A stretch of DNA of 32,409 nucleotides from Arthrobacter sp. MSA 4-2 (GCF_016405885.1 NZ_JAEKGC010000019.1:1-32409); one strand, 5' to 3'. Shown: positions 23,118 through 30,732, counted from the first letter of the stretch. Notes: a model not told the origin generated them from the letters alone. Made by a program: numbers and translations.

Positions 23118-24968
23118 TTACGCTCGGGTGCGGCTCCGGGTGCCGAGCACCGCCGGGATGACCATCCCGATGGTGGCGATGAGCACGACTGCCCCGGCCA
23201 GGGCTGCGTAGACGGGCCAGTCGATGCCCAGGGAGAAGACCCCGAGCATGCTGTAGGCCATGCCGCCGAGTGCTGGAATCACCGCAAGGGTGCCGATCAC
23301 CAGGGCCGTTGCCATGACGAACACCGATTCGATCAGGATCATCGCGCTCATCTGGGCGCGGGTCGTGCCGATACGTTGCAGGAGGGCGAATTCGGGTTTA
23401 CGGGAGCTGGTGAGCATTACGAGGGTGTTTGCCGCGGCGGTGGCGATGAAGAAGATGAGCACGAAGAGCAGGATCGCCCCGAATTGCTGCTGGCCTGCCG
23501 CACCCTTCTTGGTCTGCTGCACGTAGTCATCGACGGAGACCGTCTGCAGCCCGAGGGAGCTCAGATCCGCCGAGCCCAGCGCGAACAGCTGGTCAGCGGC
23601 TGCCGGCCGGTTGGGCGCCGGCAGGGAGGACTCGTCGAGGATGTAGTCGCCGAATCCGAGGCCCCGGTCATAGACGGCCACGATCGTCCGGGAGACCGCG
23701 GTGTCTTCATCGAAGCGCAGCTCAATGGTGTCGCCGACATTTTTGCCGGCGCTGAAGACGCTGTCACTGCTGACGGCGATCGTGTCGGGGCCGGTGAGAT
23801 CATCCAGCGAGCCGGCCGTCACCTTGGCATCCATCAGTCCCGAAGTGCTGCCGGCCACCGCGCGCAGGCCGGTCTGCTCCCAGGAGAAATCCCCGAATTC
23901 GTCCTCGAGGTCGAGCTTCACCTCCGCGGGGACCATCGAGCTGGCGACCACCGCGTCGATGCCCGGGGTGGATGCGACGGCGGCTGCCTGCTCGGCTGTC
24001 ACCCCGTCGGGGGAGGTGATGATGAGATCCGATCCCAGACCGGCACGCAGCTGCACGCCGGTGGCTTCGACCGTTGTGTGGTTCGCCCCTGTCTGCACTG
24101 TGCCCAGCGCCAGGAGCAGGGCAAGCGGGATGATCGCTGCGGTGAGCCGGCGCGAGAAGCCGCGGGTATTGACCAGGGCGAGCATCGCTGCGGCGTTACG
24201 CGAGGAGCGTGTGGCGCGTGCTGCCCGTCGGGCGATGGCGCCGACGATGACCGGGCCGGCCAGCGCGGCGGCGCTCAGGAGCAGGAACGCCGAGGTGGCT
24301 CCGGCGGCGCTGCCCGCCGTGCCCGAGACGACGAACGGTGTGCCGGCAATGACGATGCCGGCCGCCAGAAGCACGATGGCCGTGATCCGCCGTGCCGGGG
24401 AAATCCCCGATGACTCAGCCGAACCACCGCGGACGGCCTCGGTCGGGCTGACCTTGGTGATCTTGCGGGTCGCGAGCACGCCGGCGAGCAGCGCGGTCGG
24501 GAACAGCAGGACCAGCGCGCCGAGCACCGGAAGCGGGGAGATCACCAGATCGAACCCGGCAGGCACGATGCCCCCGGAGACCAGTGCCGGCATGAGCAGC
24601 TGCCCGGCAAACAGTCCAGGGATGGCCCCGAGCGGGGCCGCGAGGGCGAACACGATGACGACCTCGGCCGTGACCATCGAGCGCACCTGCCGCGGGGTCG
24701 CCCCGACGGCGCGGAGCAGGGCGAACTGCGCGTTGCGCTGCCGCAAGGCCGAGGCGAAGGTGGAGGCGACAACGAGTTCGACCACGAGGACCGCCGTGCC
24801 GGCGAAGGAGGCGGCCGCGGCCACCAGCAAAGACTCATCACCGCGCAGGCCGCTTTCCATCAGCACACCATTCGCGGTCAGCAGCGCGGCGGCCGAGACC
24901 ACAATCAGGAAACTGCCAACCAGGCTTGCACGGTAGGCGCGGACCGCTGAGCGGGCGAAAGACCACAT
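23118..24968 (-). CDS. FtsX/MacB-type ABC permease
   Basis: A 616-residue FtsX-family permease. An initial TM (about 15-35) is followed by a first FtsX core, including the cytoplasmic coupling segment FALLRAVGATPRQVRSMV near 82-99. A central TM pair and a large extracellular domain (about 300-490) follow. The second FtsX core has FALLQRIGTTRAQMSAMI near 520-537 and ends in three TMs. Such proteins work with a LolD/MacB-type ATPase in mechanotransmission or export, often of antimicrobial peptides or lipids. Its ATPase gene ends 3 bases upstream, so the pair is an operon transcribed leftward. The extracellular domain has no readable ligand motif. A strong hairpin follows the stop codon. Confidence 0.92.
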   Translation of the reverse strand: MWSFARSAVRAYRASLVGSFLIVVSAAALLTANGVLMESGLRGDESLLVAAAASFAGTAVLVVELVVASTFASALRQRNAQFALLRAVGATPRQVRSMVTAEVVIVFALAAPLGAIPGLFAGQLLMPALVSGGIVPAGFDLVISPLPVLGALVLLFPTALLAGVLATRKITKVSPTEAVRGGSAESSGISPARRITAIVLLAAGIVIAGTPFVVSGTAGSAAGATSAFLLLSAAALAGPVIVGAIARRAARATRSSRNAAAMLALVNTRGFSRRLTAAIIPLALLLALGTVQTGANHTTVEATGVQLRAGLGSDLIITSPDGVTAEQAAAVASTPGIDAVVASSMVPAEVKLDLEDEFGDFSWEQTGLRAVAGSTSGLMDAKVTAGSLDDLTGPDTIAVSSDSVFSAGKNVGDTIELRFDEDTAVSRTIVAVYDRGLGFGDYILDESSLPAPNRPAAADQLFALGSADLSSLGLQTVSVDDYVQQTKKGAAGQQQFGAILLFVLIFFIATAAANTLVMLTSSRKPEFALLQRIGTTRAQMSAMILIESVFVMATALVIGTLAVIPALGGMAYSMLGVFSLGIDWPVYAALAGAVVLIATIGMVIPAVLGTRSRTRA

Positions 24969-24971
24969 GGG

Positions 24972-25730
24972 TTATCGTCCCAACTCGACGAGGCGGGCCG
25001 CGATCTGAGCCGAGGTCGGCGCTGCCAGCCTGCCGGCGAGTTGTCCATCGGCCAGGAACAGCACTTCATCGGCGGTGGCGGCCACATGCGGGTCGTGGGT
25101 GACCAGCACCAGGGTCTGCGTGAACCGCTTGGCGGCACCGCGCAGCACCTCGAGCACCTGATCTCCCGTGCGGCGGTCCAGGGCACCGGTGGGCTCATCG
25201 GCGAAAACCACGGTGGGCCGGGTGATCAGTGCCCGGGCGATGGCCACCCGCTGTGCCTGGCCTCCGGATAACTCACTCGGCAGCCGCCCGGTCATCCCGG
25301 TCAGCCCCACGGAATCGACCAGGGTCTGCTGCCACTGCTCATCGGGACGCCGGCCATCGAGCAGCATCGGCAGCTGGATATTCTCCCCAACGGTCAGGTG
25401 GCCGATGAGGTTATACGACTGGAACACGAAACCGACATGGCGCCGGCGGAAACGGGTGACGGCGTCCAAAGAGAGACCGGTGATGTCGGTCTCGCCGATG
25501 AACACCTGGCCGCTGGTTGGCGTATCCAGGCCCGCGGCAAGGTTCAGGAACGTCGACTTGCCCGACCCCGACGGGCCCATAATCGCCATGAACGCACCCG
25601 GGGCAATATCGAGCGAGAACTCCTGAAGGGCAGTGATCTGCTCCGGGCCGTTCGGAAAAGTCTTACGAAGTTGAAGCAGGCGCACGGCGGTATCAACCGA
25701 CGGCGGACTTACAAACGTACTCGGGGACAT
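24972..25730 (-). CDS. ABC transporter ATP-binding protein (LolD/MacB-type)
   Basis: A 252-residue ATPase partner of the FtsX-like permease. Walker [10 protein letters not shown] is at 52-60, the Q-loop [15 protein letters not shown] near 103-117, [15 protein letters not shown] from 154, and Walker B Asp178-Glu179 followed by [10 protein letters not shown], all typical of the MacB/LolD/BceA branch. ATG 25730 has AGAAAG upstream but no strong AGGAG. The region immediately upstream is filled by scraps of an S12 hydrolase and another ABC ATPase. The GGACwGTCC array found before the other modules is absent here, so its control may differ. Confidence 0.93.
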   Translation of the reverse strand: MSPSTFVSPPSVDTAVRLLQLRKTFPNGPEQITALQEFSLDIAPGAFMAIMGPSGSGKSTFLNLAAGLDTPTSGQVFIGETDITGLSLDAVTRFRRRHVGFVFQSYNLIGHLTVGENIQLPMLLDGRRPDEQWQQTLVDSVGLTGMTGRLPSELSGGQAQRVAIARALITRPTVVFADEPTGALDRRTGDQVLEVLRGAAKRFTQTLVLVTHDPHVAATADEVLFLADGQLAGRLAAPTSAQIAARLVELGR

Positions 25731-25795
25731 GAAACGAGCTTTCTGTTAGAAAAGGAAAACGGGCTGCGGGTGCAGTGGGTGCAGTGGGTATCGGG

Positions 25796-25893
25796 TCAGG
25801 GTGTGCTGAGGGCTTCATCAAGGGCATCGGTAGTCAAGCTGTAGAGAGCGATGAGTTCCTCCTGCGGGCCCTCGAAAAGCTCGTCCAAGGGAC
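25796..25893 (-). pseudogene. 3' scrap of S12 hydrolase lipoprotein gene
   Basis: The minus-strand frame gives DELFEGPQEELIALYS and then the TTDALDEALSTP-stop ending, almost the same as the C-terminus of hydrolase A (17114-18307) and unlike the shortened tail of hydrolase B. Only about 30 codons remain. Its 5' side is joined directly to an ATPase 5' scrap, so about 3 kb of module has been deleted between them. Confidence 0.8.
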
Positions 25894-25961
25894 CCGGCGG
25901 ACACCGCGGAAGGACTTTCAAAGGTGCTCTACGAGGAGGGGTTAAGTCTCTTGCTTGTTCA
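25894..25961 (-). pseudogene. 5' scrap of BcrA-like ABC ATPase
   Basis: The minus-strand frame reads VNKQET-stop-PLLVEHL-stop-KSFRGVRR, matching the start of the ATPase gene (TTQENEPLLVEHLSKSFRGVRR) but with two in-frame stops. It joins the hydrolase 3' scrap at 25893. The operator-like repeats and leader normally found upstream are absent, so the break lies close to the start codon. Confidence 0.75.
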
Positions 25962-26134
25962 CACCGCCTGTAACACCTCTTCTGTGCAAGATATTTCCGG
26001 ACAAGGCATTAGCGATGCGGGGGAGCACTGGTGAATTCGTCTACTCCGACGCTGAACGATGCACGAGCATCTCGGTCCATGTGCATTAGGGATTGGTGCA
26101 CGCCCAGATGTTGGTGCGTTCGTAGTTGACTTCC

Positions 26135-26294
26135 GTCGTGAAGCCGGTCACGGCCCTCTGCTTCCGGATCAGGCCGGACCCTCACGCATCTTTTTTCTTG
26201 CAGTCCGGTCACTCACCTCATAGCCCGTCGCAACGGGCTGCCTGCTGGCAGGAGACGGGCTGCGGGTGCTGTGGTTGGTGTGGTGGGGGTCGGG
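26135..26294. repeat. 3'-flank repeat of hydrolase module, copy B
   Basis: It matches 16963-17113 from GTCGTGAAGCCGGTCACGG onward, including the TCTTTTTTCT run. In this copy the inverted repeat AGCCCGT-CGCA-ACGGGCT (26222-26239) is perfect, and CCTGC-TG-GCAGG follows it. These could form hairpins in the RNA downstream of hydrolase B, though no U-tract follows directly on the minus strand. The preceding 25962-26134 holds nothing I recognise: no convincing frame and no match to the module copies. Confidence 0.7.
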
Positions 26295-27479
26295 TCAGGG
26301 TGTGCTGAGGGCTTCGTCGAGGGCCTCCATGGGCAAGCGGCCGAAATCGAGGAGTTCTTCCGTGGGGCCGTCGAGGGGGCCGTCGTAGATGGCGACTGGC
26401 AGTGCTGTGAGGGTGATGGTGACGGCGGTGCCGTCCTCTGCGACTGCGTTGGTCGTCTGGTAGCCGGGAATGGAGCCGCCGTGGCCCCAAGCTGTGCCGG
26501 CGCTTAGTTCGCTGCTTTCGATCCCCAGCCCGTACGTGGATCCGGGGGAAAATACCTTGTCGCCGGTGGGCATGCCGGTGAGCATCTGGTCGAGTTCGGC
26601 CGGTTCCAGGAGTTCGCCGTCGAGGACGGCTTTCATGAACGTATTGAGCTCAGCCGGGGTGGATACCATCGCTCCGGATGCCCAGGCCGTGGAAGAATCG
26701 TACTCGGTGACGTCGCGCAGTTCCCCCTTGGCGTCCTTGTGGTAGCCACGGGGATGCTCACCGCGCAGCCCGGTCTCACCCGGTTCGGGCAGGTAGGTGT
26801 GTTTCAGGTCCAGGGGTGTGACGATCCGATCGTGGATCTGCTCGCCCAGGGGCCGTTGGGTGACGCGTTCGATGATCAGGCCCAGAACGATGTAGTTGGT
26901 GTTGGTGTATTGATGGCGTTCCCCTGCGGGGAAGATCGCGGGCTGTCCGAGCGCCAGGTCGAGCACGTCCCGGGGCGAGCGGTAGATGTCGCGGTCGGCG
27001 GACGCTTCATTGACGATGAGTTCGGTGGTGTACTCGGGCAGGCCGCTGGTGTGCTGGAGCAGCTGCCGGACGGTGATGGCCTTGGCGTCGATTCCCTCTC
27101 CCTTGATGAGCCCGGGAAGGTAGGTTTCGACGCTTCGGTCCAGCTCCAGGAGTCCTTCTTCCACCAGCTGCAGGGCCACCACCGCGGAGAATGGCTTACT
27201 GGCGCTTCCAATCCGCACTTCACCGTCAGCGGGAACCGGTGCGTCGGTGGCAAGATCCGCGGTGCCGGCGGTGGCGGTTTCAGCGGTGCCGTCCGGGAGA
27301 GTGCGGGTAATAATCGCGCCCGGGTAGCCTTCCTCAACGAGTCGCTCCGCGATGCTGGTCAGTACCTTCGGTGCTTCCTTGGGGGCGTCCTTGGGTGCGG
27401 CCGGGGAGGCGCAGGCGGTGAACGCGAGCGACGCGGCCAGCGCGGTGGTGATGACCGCGAATTTGGGGGTGTACTTCAT
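26295..27479 (-). CDS. Secreted S12 serine hydrolase lipoprotein B
   Basis: A 394-residue near-copy of hydrolase A. It has the same signal peptide and FTAC lipobox (MKYTPKFAVITTALAASLAF), Ser-Ala-Ser-Lys in place of Ser-Ala-Thr-Lys, Tyr-Thr-Asn in HQYTNTNY, and His-Gly-Gly in GHGGSIPGYQ. Differences cluster between the SxxK and YxN motifs (TTELIVNEASADRDIY versus TDLVAKDTFGQRDVY) and at the C-terminus, which suggests altered substrate recognition after duplication. I chose ATG 27479 because it follows the small-protein stop by one base; the frame is open to 27611 but those codons lie inside the small-protein gene. It is transcribed away from the two-component genes. Confidence 0.9.
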   Translation of the reverse strand: MKYTPKFAVITTALAASLAFTACASPAAPKDAPKEAPKVLTSIAERLVEEGYPGAIITRTLPDGTAETATAGTADLATDAPVPADGEVRIGSASKPFSAVVALQLVEEGLLELDRSVETYLPGLIKGEGIDAKAITVRQLLQHTSGLPEYTTELIVNEASADRDIYRSPRDVLDLALGQPAIFPAGERHQYTNTNYIVLGLIIERVTQRPLGEQIHDRIVTPLDLKHTYLPEPGETGLRGEHPRGYHKDAKGELRDVTEYDSSTAWASGAMVSTPAELNTFMKAVLDGELLEPAELDQMLTGMPTGDKVFSPGSTYGLGIESSELSAGTAWGHGGSIPGYQTTNAVAEDGTAVTITLTALPVAIYDGPLDGPTEELLDFGRLPMEALDEALSTP

Positions 27480-27480
27480 G

Positions 27481-27717
27481 TCAGTGCTCCGATGCGGTGT
27501 AAAGGGTTGTTCCTGATGCTGCGCGCTTCCGGCGCCGGTGCCCCCGGATAAGGAGTGCCGCGCAGACAAGGGCGATGGCTGCGGCGGGGCCCGAGATCGC
27601 CGGCATGGCAACCAGGTTGGTGGTCAGAATGCTGGCGGCCAGTGCTGCAATGAGCACAGCCCAGAGCACGATGGTGTGTCCGCGTTCATGCCCTTGGACA
27701 CGGGCGTGGTGGGTCAT
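27481..27717 (-). CDS. Small two-TM membrane protein B
   Basis: A 78-residue copy of the small protein at 18309-18545, with the same MTHH start, two TM segments and RGHRRRKRAAS tail. The inter-helix region is more diverged. The frame is open upstream to 27759 through codons for MRRARSWHLGSMNK. This is the leader and first codons of the ABC ATPase gene joined straight to MTHH, so the ATPase and permease have been deleted between them. The product could therefore start at ATG 27726 (MNKMTHH...) or at ATG 27717. It is coupled to hydrolase B (TGA-C-ATG). Confidence 0.75.
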   Translation of the reverse strand: MTHHARVQGHERGHTIVLWAVLIAALAASILTTNLVAMPAISGPAAAIALVCAALLIRGHRRRKRAASGTTLYTASEH

Positions 27718-27770
27718 CTTGTTCATACTTCCAAGATGCCAGCTGCGCGCCCTCCGCACCCCAGCCCCAG

Positions 27771-27825
27771 GGACAGTCCCTCACTAGCCCAAAGGACAGT
27801 CCTTCACTAGCCAAAAGGACAGTCC
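27771..27825. promoter_or_regulatory. Three-unit GGACAGTCC array between hydrolase module B and the two-component genes
   Basis: Three perfect GGACAGTCC palindromes at 27771-27779, 27794-27802 and 27817-27825 repeat at exactly 23-bp pitch, linked by TCACTAGCC-type spacers. The array lies in the divergent gap between the small protein/hydrolase B (leftward) and the histidine kinase (rightward), so it can serve both. It is the best-preserved of the three arrays in this window. Autoregulation by the adjacent response regulator is the simplest reading and is inferred. Confidence 0.65.
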
Positions 27826-27894
27826 GCCGCCGTCCGGTTGTCGGGTCCTTCCCCGGCCTTGACGGGGCGTCCGGGTATGCCGGAAGGTTCGTGG

Positions 27895-29211
27895 TTGACT
27901 TATCCCGTGAAATCCATGCGAACCCGGCGGAGGGCCCGAGACAGCGCGGCCGGCACAACGTCGGAGTCCGGCCATCCACGCTCACTCCAACGCGTCGTTG
28001 CCCTCCCCGCCGTCGTCCTCGCGGTCGCGGTCGCCAACCTCATCATCGAAAGCATCGATCCCCTGGAGCGGCCTCAGCCACTGCTTCTGACGGCGCTGCA
28101 GGCGGCTCTCGTAGCCGGGCAGGCCGCTGCACTTCTCTTTCGCTACCGTGCCCCAGCGCCGGTGTTCGCGATCGTCGTGATGCTGCAGACGGTTCTCCTC
28201 GTCACCGGCGGGGCGGACCTGGGGCTCGGGACCCTGGCGGTCGTGGTTTCCGCCTTTTACCTCATTCGGTGGGCACCACGGCCCCGGGCGTGGTACGTCC
28301 TGATGGCACTTGCGCTCACGAGCAGCGCCGTCGTCCTTGGGGTGGCACTGGGCGGAACCCAACCCCCGCTGCTCGTCTTCGCCCTGATCGCCGGGCGTCT
28401 GTTCTTCGAGTTTGCGGCACCGGCTGTGGTCGCTGAACTCGTCCGCAACCGCGCTTACCTTGCCACTGCTGCGCGTGAGCGGGACGAGATGATCCGCCGT
28501 GAACAGGTGCGGGATGAGGCTCAGCGCCGGCGGGCCGAGCAGACCGCCCTCGCCAGGGAGCTGCACGACATCTCAGGACACCACCTCTCCGGCATTATCG
28601 TGACCGCGCAGGCGGCAGGAACACTGATCGAGAAGGATCCGCTGCGCACACGGGCCATGCTCCGTGAACTCGAAGGAGAGGCCCGGGCGATGATGGTCGA
28701 TCTGCGCAGGACTGTCGGTCTACTCCGCCCGGACCCGGAAACCGAAGGTGCCACCGGTGATATCCGGGCGTCCATCGGCACCCCCGGACTGGGTGATCTA
28801 CCGGAGCTGATCAATGCCGCCGTGCGCCGCGGTCAAAGCGTCACTTTCGAATCGACAGGGGAAGCATCCCAGCTCGGGCCGGTCGCCCAGGCGACCGTCT
28901 ACCGCGTGGTGCAGGAATCGCTGGTCAATGCCGCACGCCACGCTCCAGGGGCTAAGTGCATGGTGACGATCGAGTACCTACCCGAGGCCACTGTCCTGAC
29001 CGTGGAAAACACGTCGAGCCTCCACTACCGGGATATCACCTACGCTCAGCCGACACCGGTTCACGACCGGGCAACCCATGGATACGGGCTCGTCGGCATG
29101 CACGAGCGGGCGAAGCTCATCGGAGCCGAACTCACCACCGGGCGTACGGAAACCGGCGGCTGGAGCAACCGGTTACGAATCCCGAACCTCGTCCAAGGAG
29201 CACCACAATGA
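27895..29211 (+). CDS. Sensor histidine kinase, NarL/DesK type
   Basis: A membrane sensor kinase with about six hydrophobic segments in its first half and almost no extracytoplasmic loops, so it probably senses within the membrane or via partner proteins. A short coiled coil leads to a HisKA_3 domain with phospho-acceptor His (codon 28564-28566) in LARELHDISGHHLSGI. A HATPase_c domain follows (VVQESLVNAARHA, then GYGLVGMHERAKLIGAEL). The start is uncertain. The frame is open from TTG 27838; I list TTG 27895 because GGAAGG lies 7 bases upstream, with GTG 27907 and ATG 27916 as alternatives. The stop overlaps the response-regulator ATG. Confidence 0.9.
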   Translation: MTYPVKSMRTRRRARDSAAGTTSESGHPRSLQRVVALPAVVLAVAVANLIIESIDPLERPQPLLLTALQAALVAGQAAALLFRYRAPAPVFAIVVMLQTVLLVTGGADLGLGTLAVVVSAFYLIRWAPRPRAWYVLMALALTSSAVVLGVALGGTQPPLLVFALIAGRLFFEFAAPAVVAELVRNRAYLATAARERDEMIRREQVRDEAQRRRAEQTALARELHDISGHHLSGIIVTAQAAGTLIEKDPLRTRAMLRELEGEARAMMVDLRRTVGLLRPDPETEGATGDIRASIGTPGLGDLPELINAAVRRGQSVTFESTGEASQLGPVAQATVYRVVQESLVNAARHAPGAKCMVTIEYLPEATVLTVENTSSLHYRDITYAQPTPVHDRATHGYGLVGMHERAKLIGAELTTGRTETGGWSNRLRIPNLVQGAPQ

Positions 29212-29873
29212 TCCGTGTCCTGATCGCCGACGACCAGGTCATCGTTCGGGCCGGACTATCGATCCTGCTCGACTCAGCCGCCGACATCACCGTCGTCGGG
29301 GAAGCCGAAAACGGTCGCGAAGCTGTCCGGCTGACCACGGAGCTTCGCCCCGACGTCGTGTGTATGGACATCCGCATGCCCGTCATGGACGGCGTCGCCG
29401 CGACACGCATCATCTCCGCCGACACCACCCTGGACAGCGAGATCCTGATCCTCACCACCTTCGACATCGACGACGACATCTTCGCCGCTCTCGAAGCAGG
29501 GGCCGCGGGCTTCCTCCTCAAAGGCGCCGACGAGGACACGCTGCTCAACGCCATCCGCTCGGTCGCCCAGGGCGACGGCACCCTCGACCAGCGGCTGACA
29601 CGGCGAATCCTGCAAGAGTTCGTGCAGCGCCGCCCACCAACACCACCAGCCGGAGTGCGCACCCCGCTTCCTTCGCCGCTCACCGACCGCGAAATCGACG
29701 TCCTGCAACTCCTCGCGCAGGGCCTCTCAAACGCCGAAATCGCTAAACAACTCTTCGTGGAACAATCCACCATCAAATACCATCTCGCCCATCTGCTCGA
29801 GAAAACCGGCTCCCGCGACCGCCTCCAGATTGTCCTCTGGGGCATACGCACAGGAACCGTCACCGTCGGGTAG
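29208..29873 (+). CDS. Response regulator, NarL/FixJ family
   Basis: A 221-residue response regulator. The receiver domain has the acidic pair in IADDQ, phospho-acceptor Asp54 (codon 29367-29369) in CMDIRMPVMDG, and the conserved Lys in FLLKGADED. The C-terminal LuxR-type helix-turn-helix (about 158-215) reads LTDREIDVLQLLAQGLSNAE and IAKQLFVEQSTIKYHLAHLL. AAGGAG precedes ATG 29208 by 7 bases. An in-frame ATG at 28956 is inside the kinase gene and is rejected. It forms a pair with the overlapping kinase gene and probably binds the GGACwGTCC arrays that precede the ABC and hydrolase modules. Confidence 0.93.
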   Translation: MIRVLIADDQVIVRAGLSILLDSAADITVVGEAENGREAVRLTTELRPDVVCMDIRMPVMDGVAATRIISADTTLDSEILILTTFDIDDDIFAALEAGAAGFLLKGADEDTLLNAIRSVAQGDGTLDQRLTRRILQEFVQRRPPTPPAGVRTPLPSPLTDREIDVLQLLAQGLSNAEIAKQLFVEQSTIKYHLAHLLEKTGSRDRLQIVLWGIRTGTVTVG

Positions 29874-29909
29874 CAGGCGAGCCGGCACCCACTGTCGTCC
29901 CCAAGATCC

Positions 29910-29926
29910 GACCGATCAGATCGGTC
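29910..29926. other. Inverted repeat downstream of response regulator
   Basis: GACCGAT-CAG-ATCGGTC is a perfect 7-bp inverted repeat with a 3-base centre, 36 bases after the response-regulator stop. There is no T-tract after it, so it is a weak terminator candidate and could equally be a protein-binding site. Confidence 0.4.
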
Positions 29927-29951
29927 CGAAACTATCGATATCATCGCCAAA

Positions 29952-30059
29952 AGGCCCTTAACTTGGGCCCCATGGACTACCTTCGCCTACAGCGACGTCG
30001 ACTACCTGATACTCGGCCTCATCGTAGAACAGCTCTCCGAGCAGCGGATCGGACACTAG
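29952..30059 (+). pseudogene. Internal scrap of an S12/beta-lactamase-like gene
   Basis: The plus-strand frame encodes TTFAYSDVDYLILGLIVEQL followed by SEQRIGH-stop. This is the Y-x-N block of beta-lactamase-fold hydrolases (compare QYTNTNYIALGLIIERITQR in hydrolase A), here with Asp in place of Asn in Y-x-N. No SxxK block precedes it and the frame ends shortly after. It is too different from hydrolases A and B to be a recent copy, so it is a separate relic of the same superfamily. Confidence 0.65.
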
Positions 30060-30066
30060 GCCCTGT

Positions 30067-30627
30067 CTAAGGAGCGGGTGACTCGCGGGCGATCACAGCG
30101 TGCAGCGCCAGTTCGAAGGCGTGCCGTTCGGCAGCCACCTGTGCCACGCGGGGGTCATCGACAGCGATCGTGTCATCGAGTGCCTCCTCGGCGGCATCGA
30201 CGCGGTCGGATTCCTCCCGCAGACCCGGGTGGGTGGCCAAGGCGATGACACGGGCGGCGTTGACGGCCGCACCTAACGGGCCGAAGATCTGCTCCATGAC
30301 CAGCAGGCTGTCCAGATCCGCCTGGCGCAGGGAGCCCTCCGGCAGGCTCTCAAGTCGGCTGGTGACAATGGTGGAGAGCAGACCCATCCTGCTGCCTCGG
30401 GTGCGCATGCGCTGCACAGCGGTCCGCTGCCGCTGCAGTTCTGCTTCCCGGGCGACGAGGGTTCTCTCCAGCCGATCCATGGTGCCCGCAACGTCGTGGT
30501 CGGTTTCGGCACCAGCAGGAGCCGGAGCCTTCCTCAGTGAGGCGATACGTGCGTCCACCGAACCACATAACGCTACGGCAGGTGCAACTCCAAGCACTCC
30601 GCACGGCACCCATGCCAAGAGATGCAT
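30067..30627 (-). CDS. Hypothetical protein with N-terminal hydrophobic segment and coiled coil
   Basis: An unrecognised 186-residue frame. It starts with a hydrophobic stretch (MHLLAWVPCGVLGVAPAVAL) that could be a signal anchor, followed by an Ala/Pro-rich linker. A charged helical region (LERTLVAREAELQRQRTAV) looks like a coiled coil, and two more helical, Ala/Glu/Asp-rich segments follow. GGAG lies 7 bases before ATG 30627, which supports the start. Codon-position GC bias seems better in this frame than in the Ser/Arg-rich opposite frame, but I could not compute it. It lies 105 bases downstream of the MerR-type gene on the same strand and may share its transcript. Confidence 0.5.
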   Translation of the reverse strand: MHLLAWVPCGVLGVAPAVALCGSVDARIASLRKAPAPAGAETDHDVAGTMDRLERTLVAREAELQRQRTAVQRMRTRGSRMGLLSTIVTSRLESLPEGSLRQADLDSLLVMEQIFGPLGAAVNAARVIALATHPGLREESDRVDAAEEALDDTIAVDDPRVAQVAAERHAFELALHAVIARESPAP

Positions 30628-30732
30628 GCCGATGCTCCACGAACCGGGCCCGCCACGTCAGCCTGCAGCTCTGATTCAGTCATACGGGTGTGCAGCATGG
30701 TTCCCGTCGTTCGAGGATCAGCGTTTTCGGCC

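Noticed and set aside
23701..24936. Plus-strand open frame of about 410 codons opposite the FtsX gene
   Set aside because: The composition is dominated by Ser/Arg/Ala/Thr with no domain; the minus-strand FtsX permease explains the region fully.
25766..25795. Tandem GTGCAGTGG units upstream of the LolD/MacB-type ATPase
   Set aside because: There are only two units, next to a degenerate hydrolase 3' flank (GCTGCGGGTGC...), so this is a local slippage product and not an array or CRISPR.
25962..26134. Possible transposase relic between module scraps
   Set aside because: Both strands were read; frames are short, stop-interrupted and show no DDE or integrase motif, and no terminal inverted repeats flank it.
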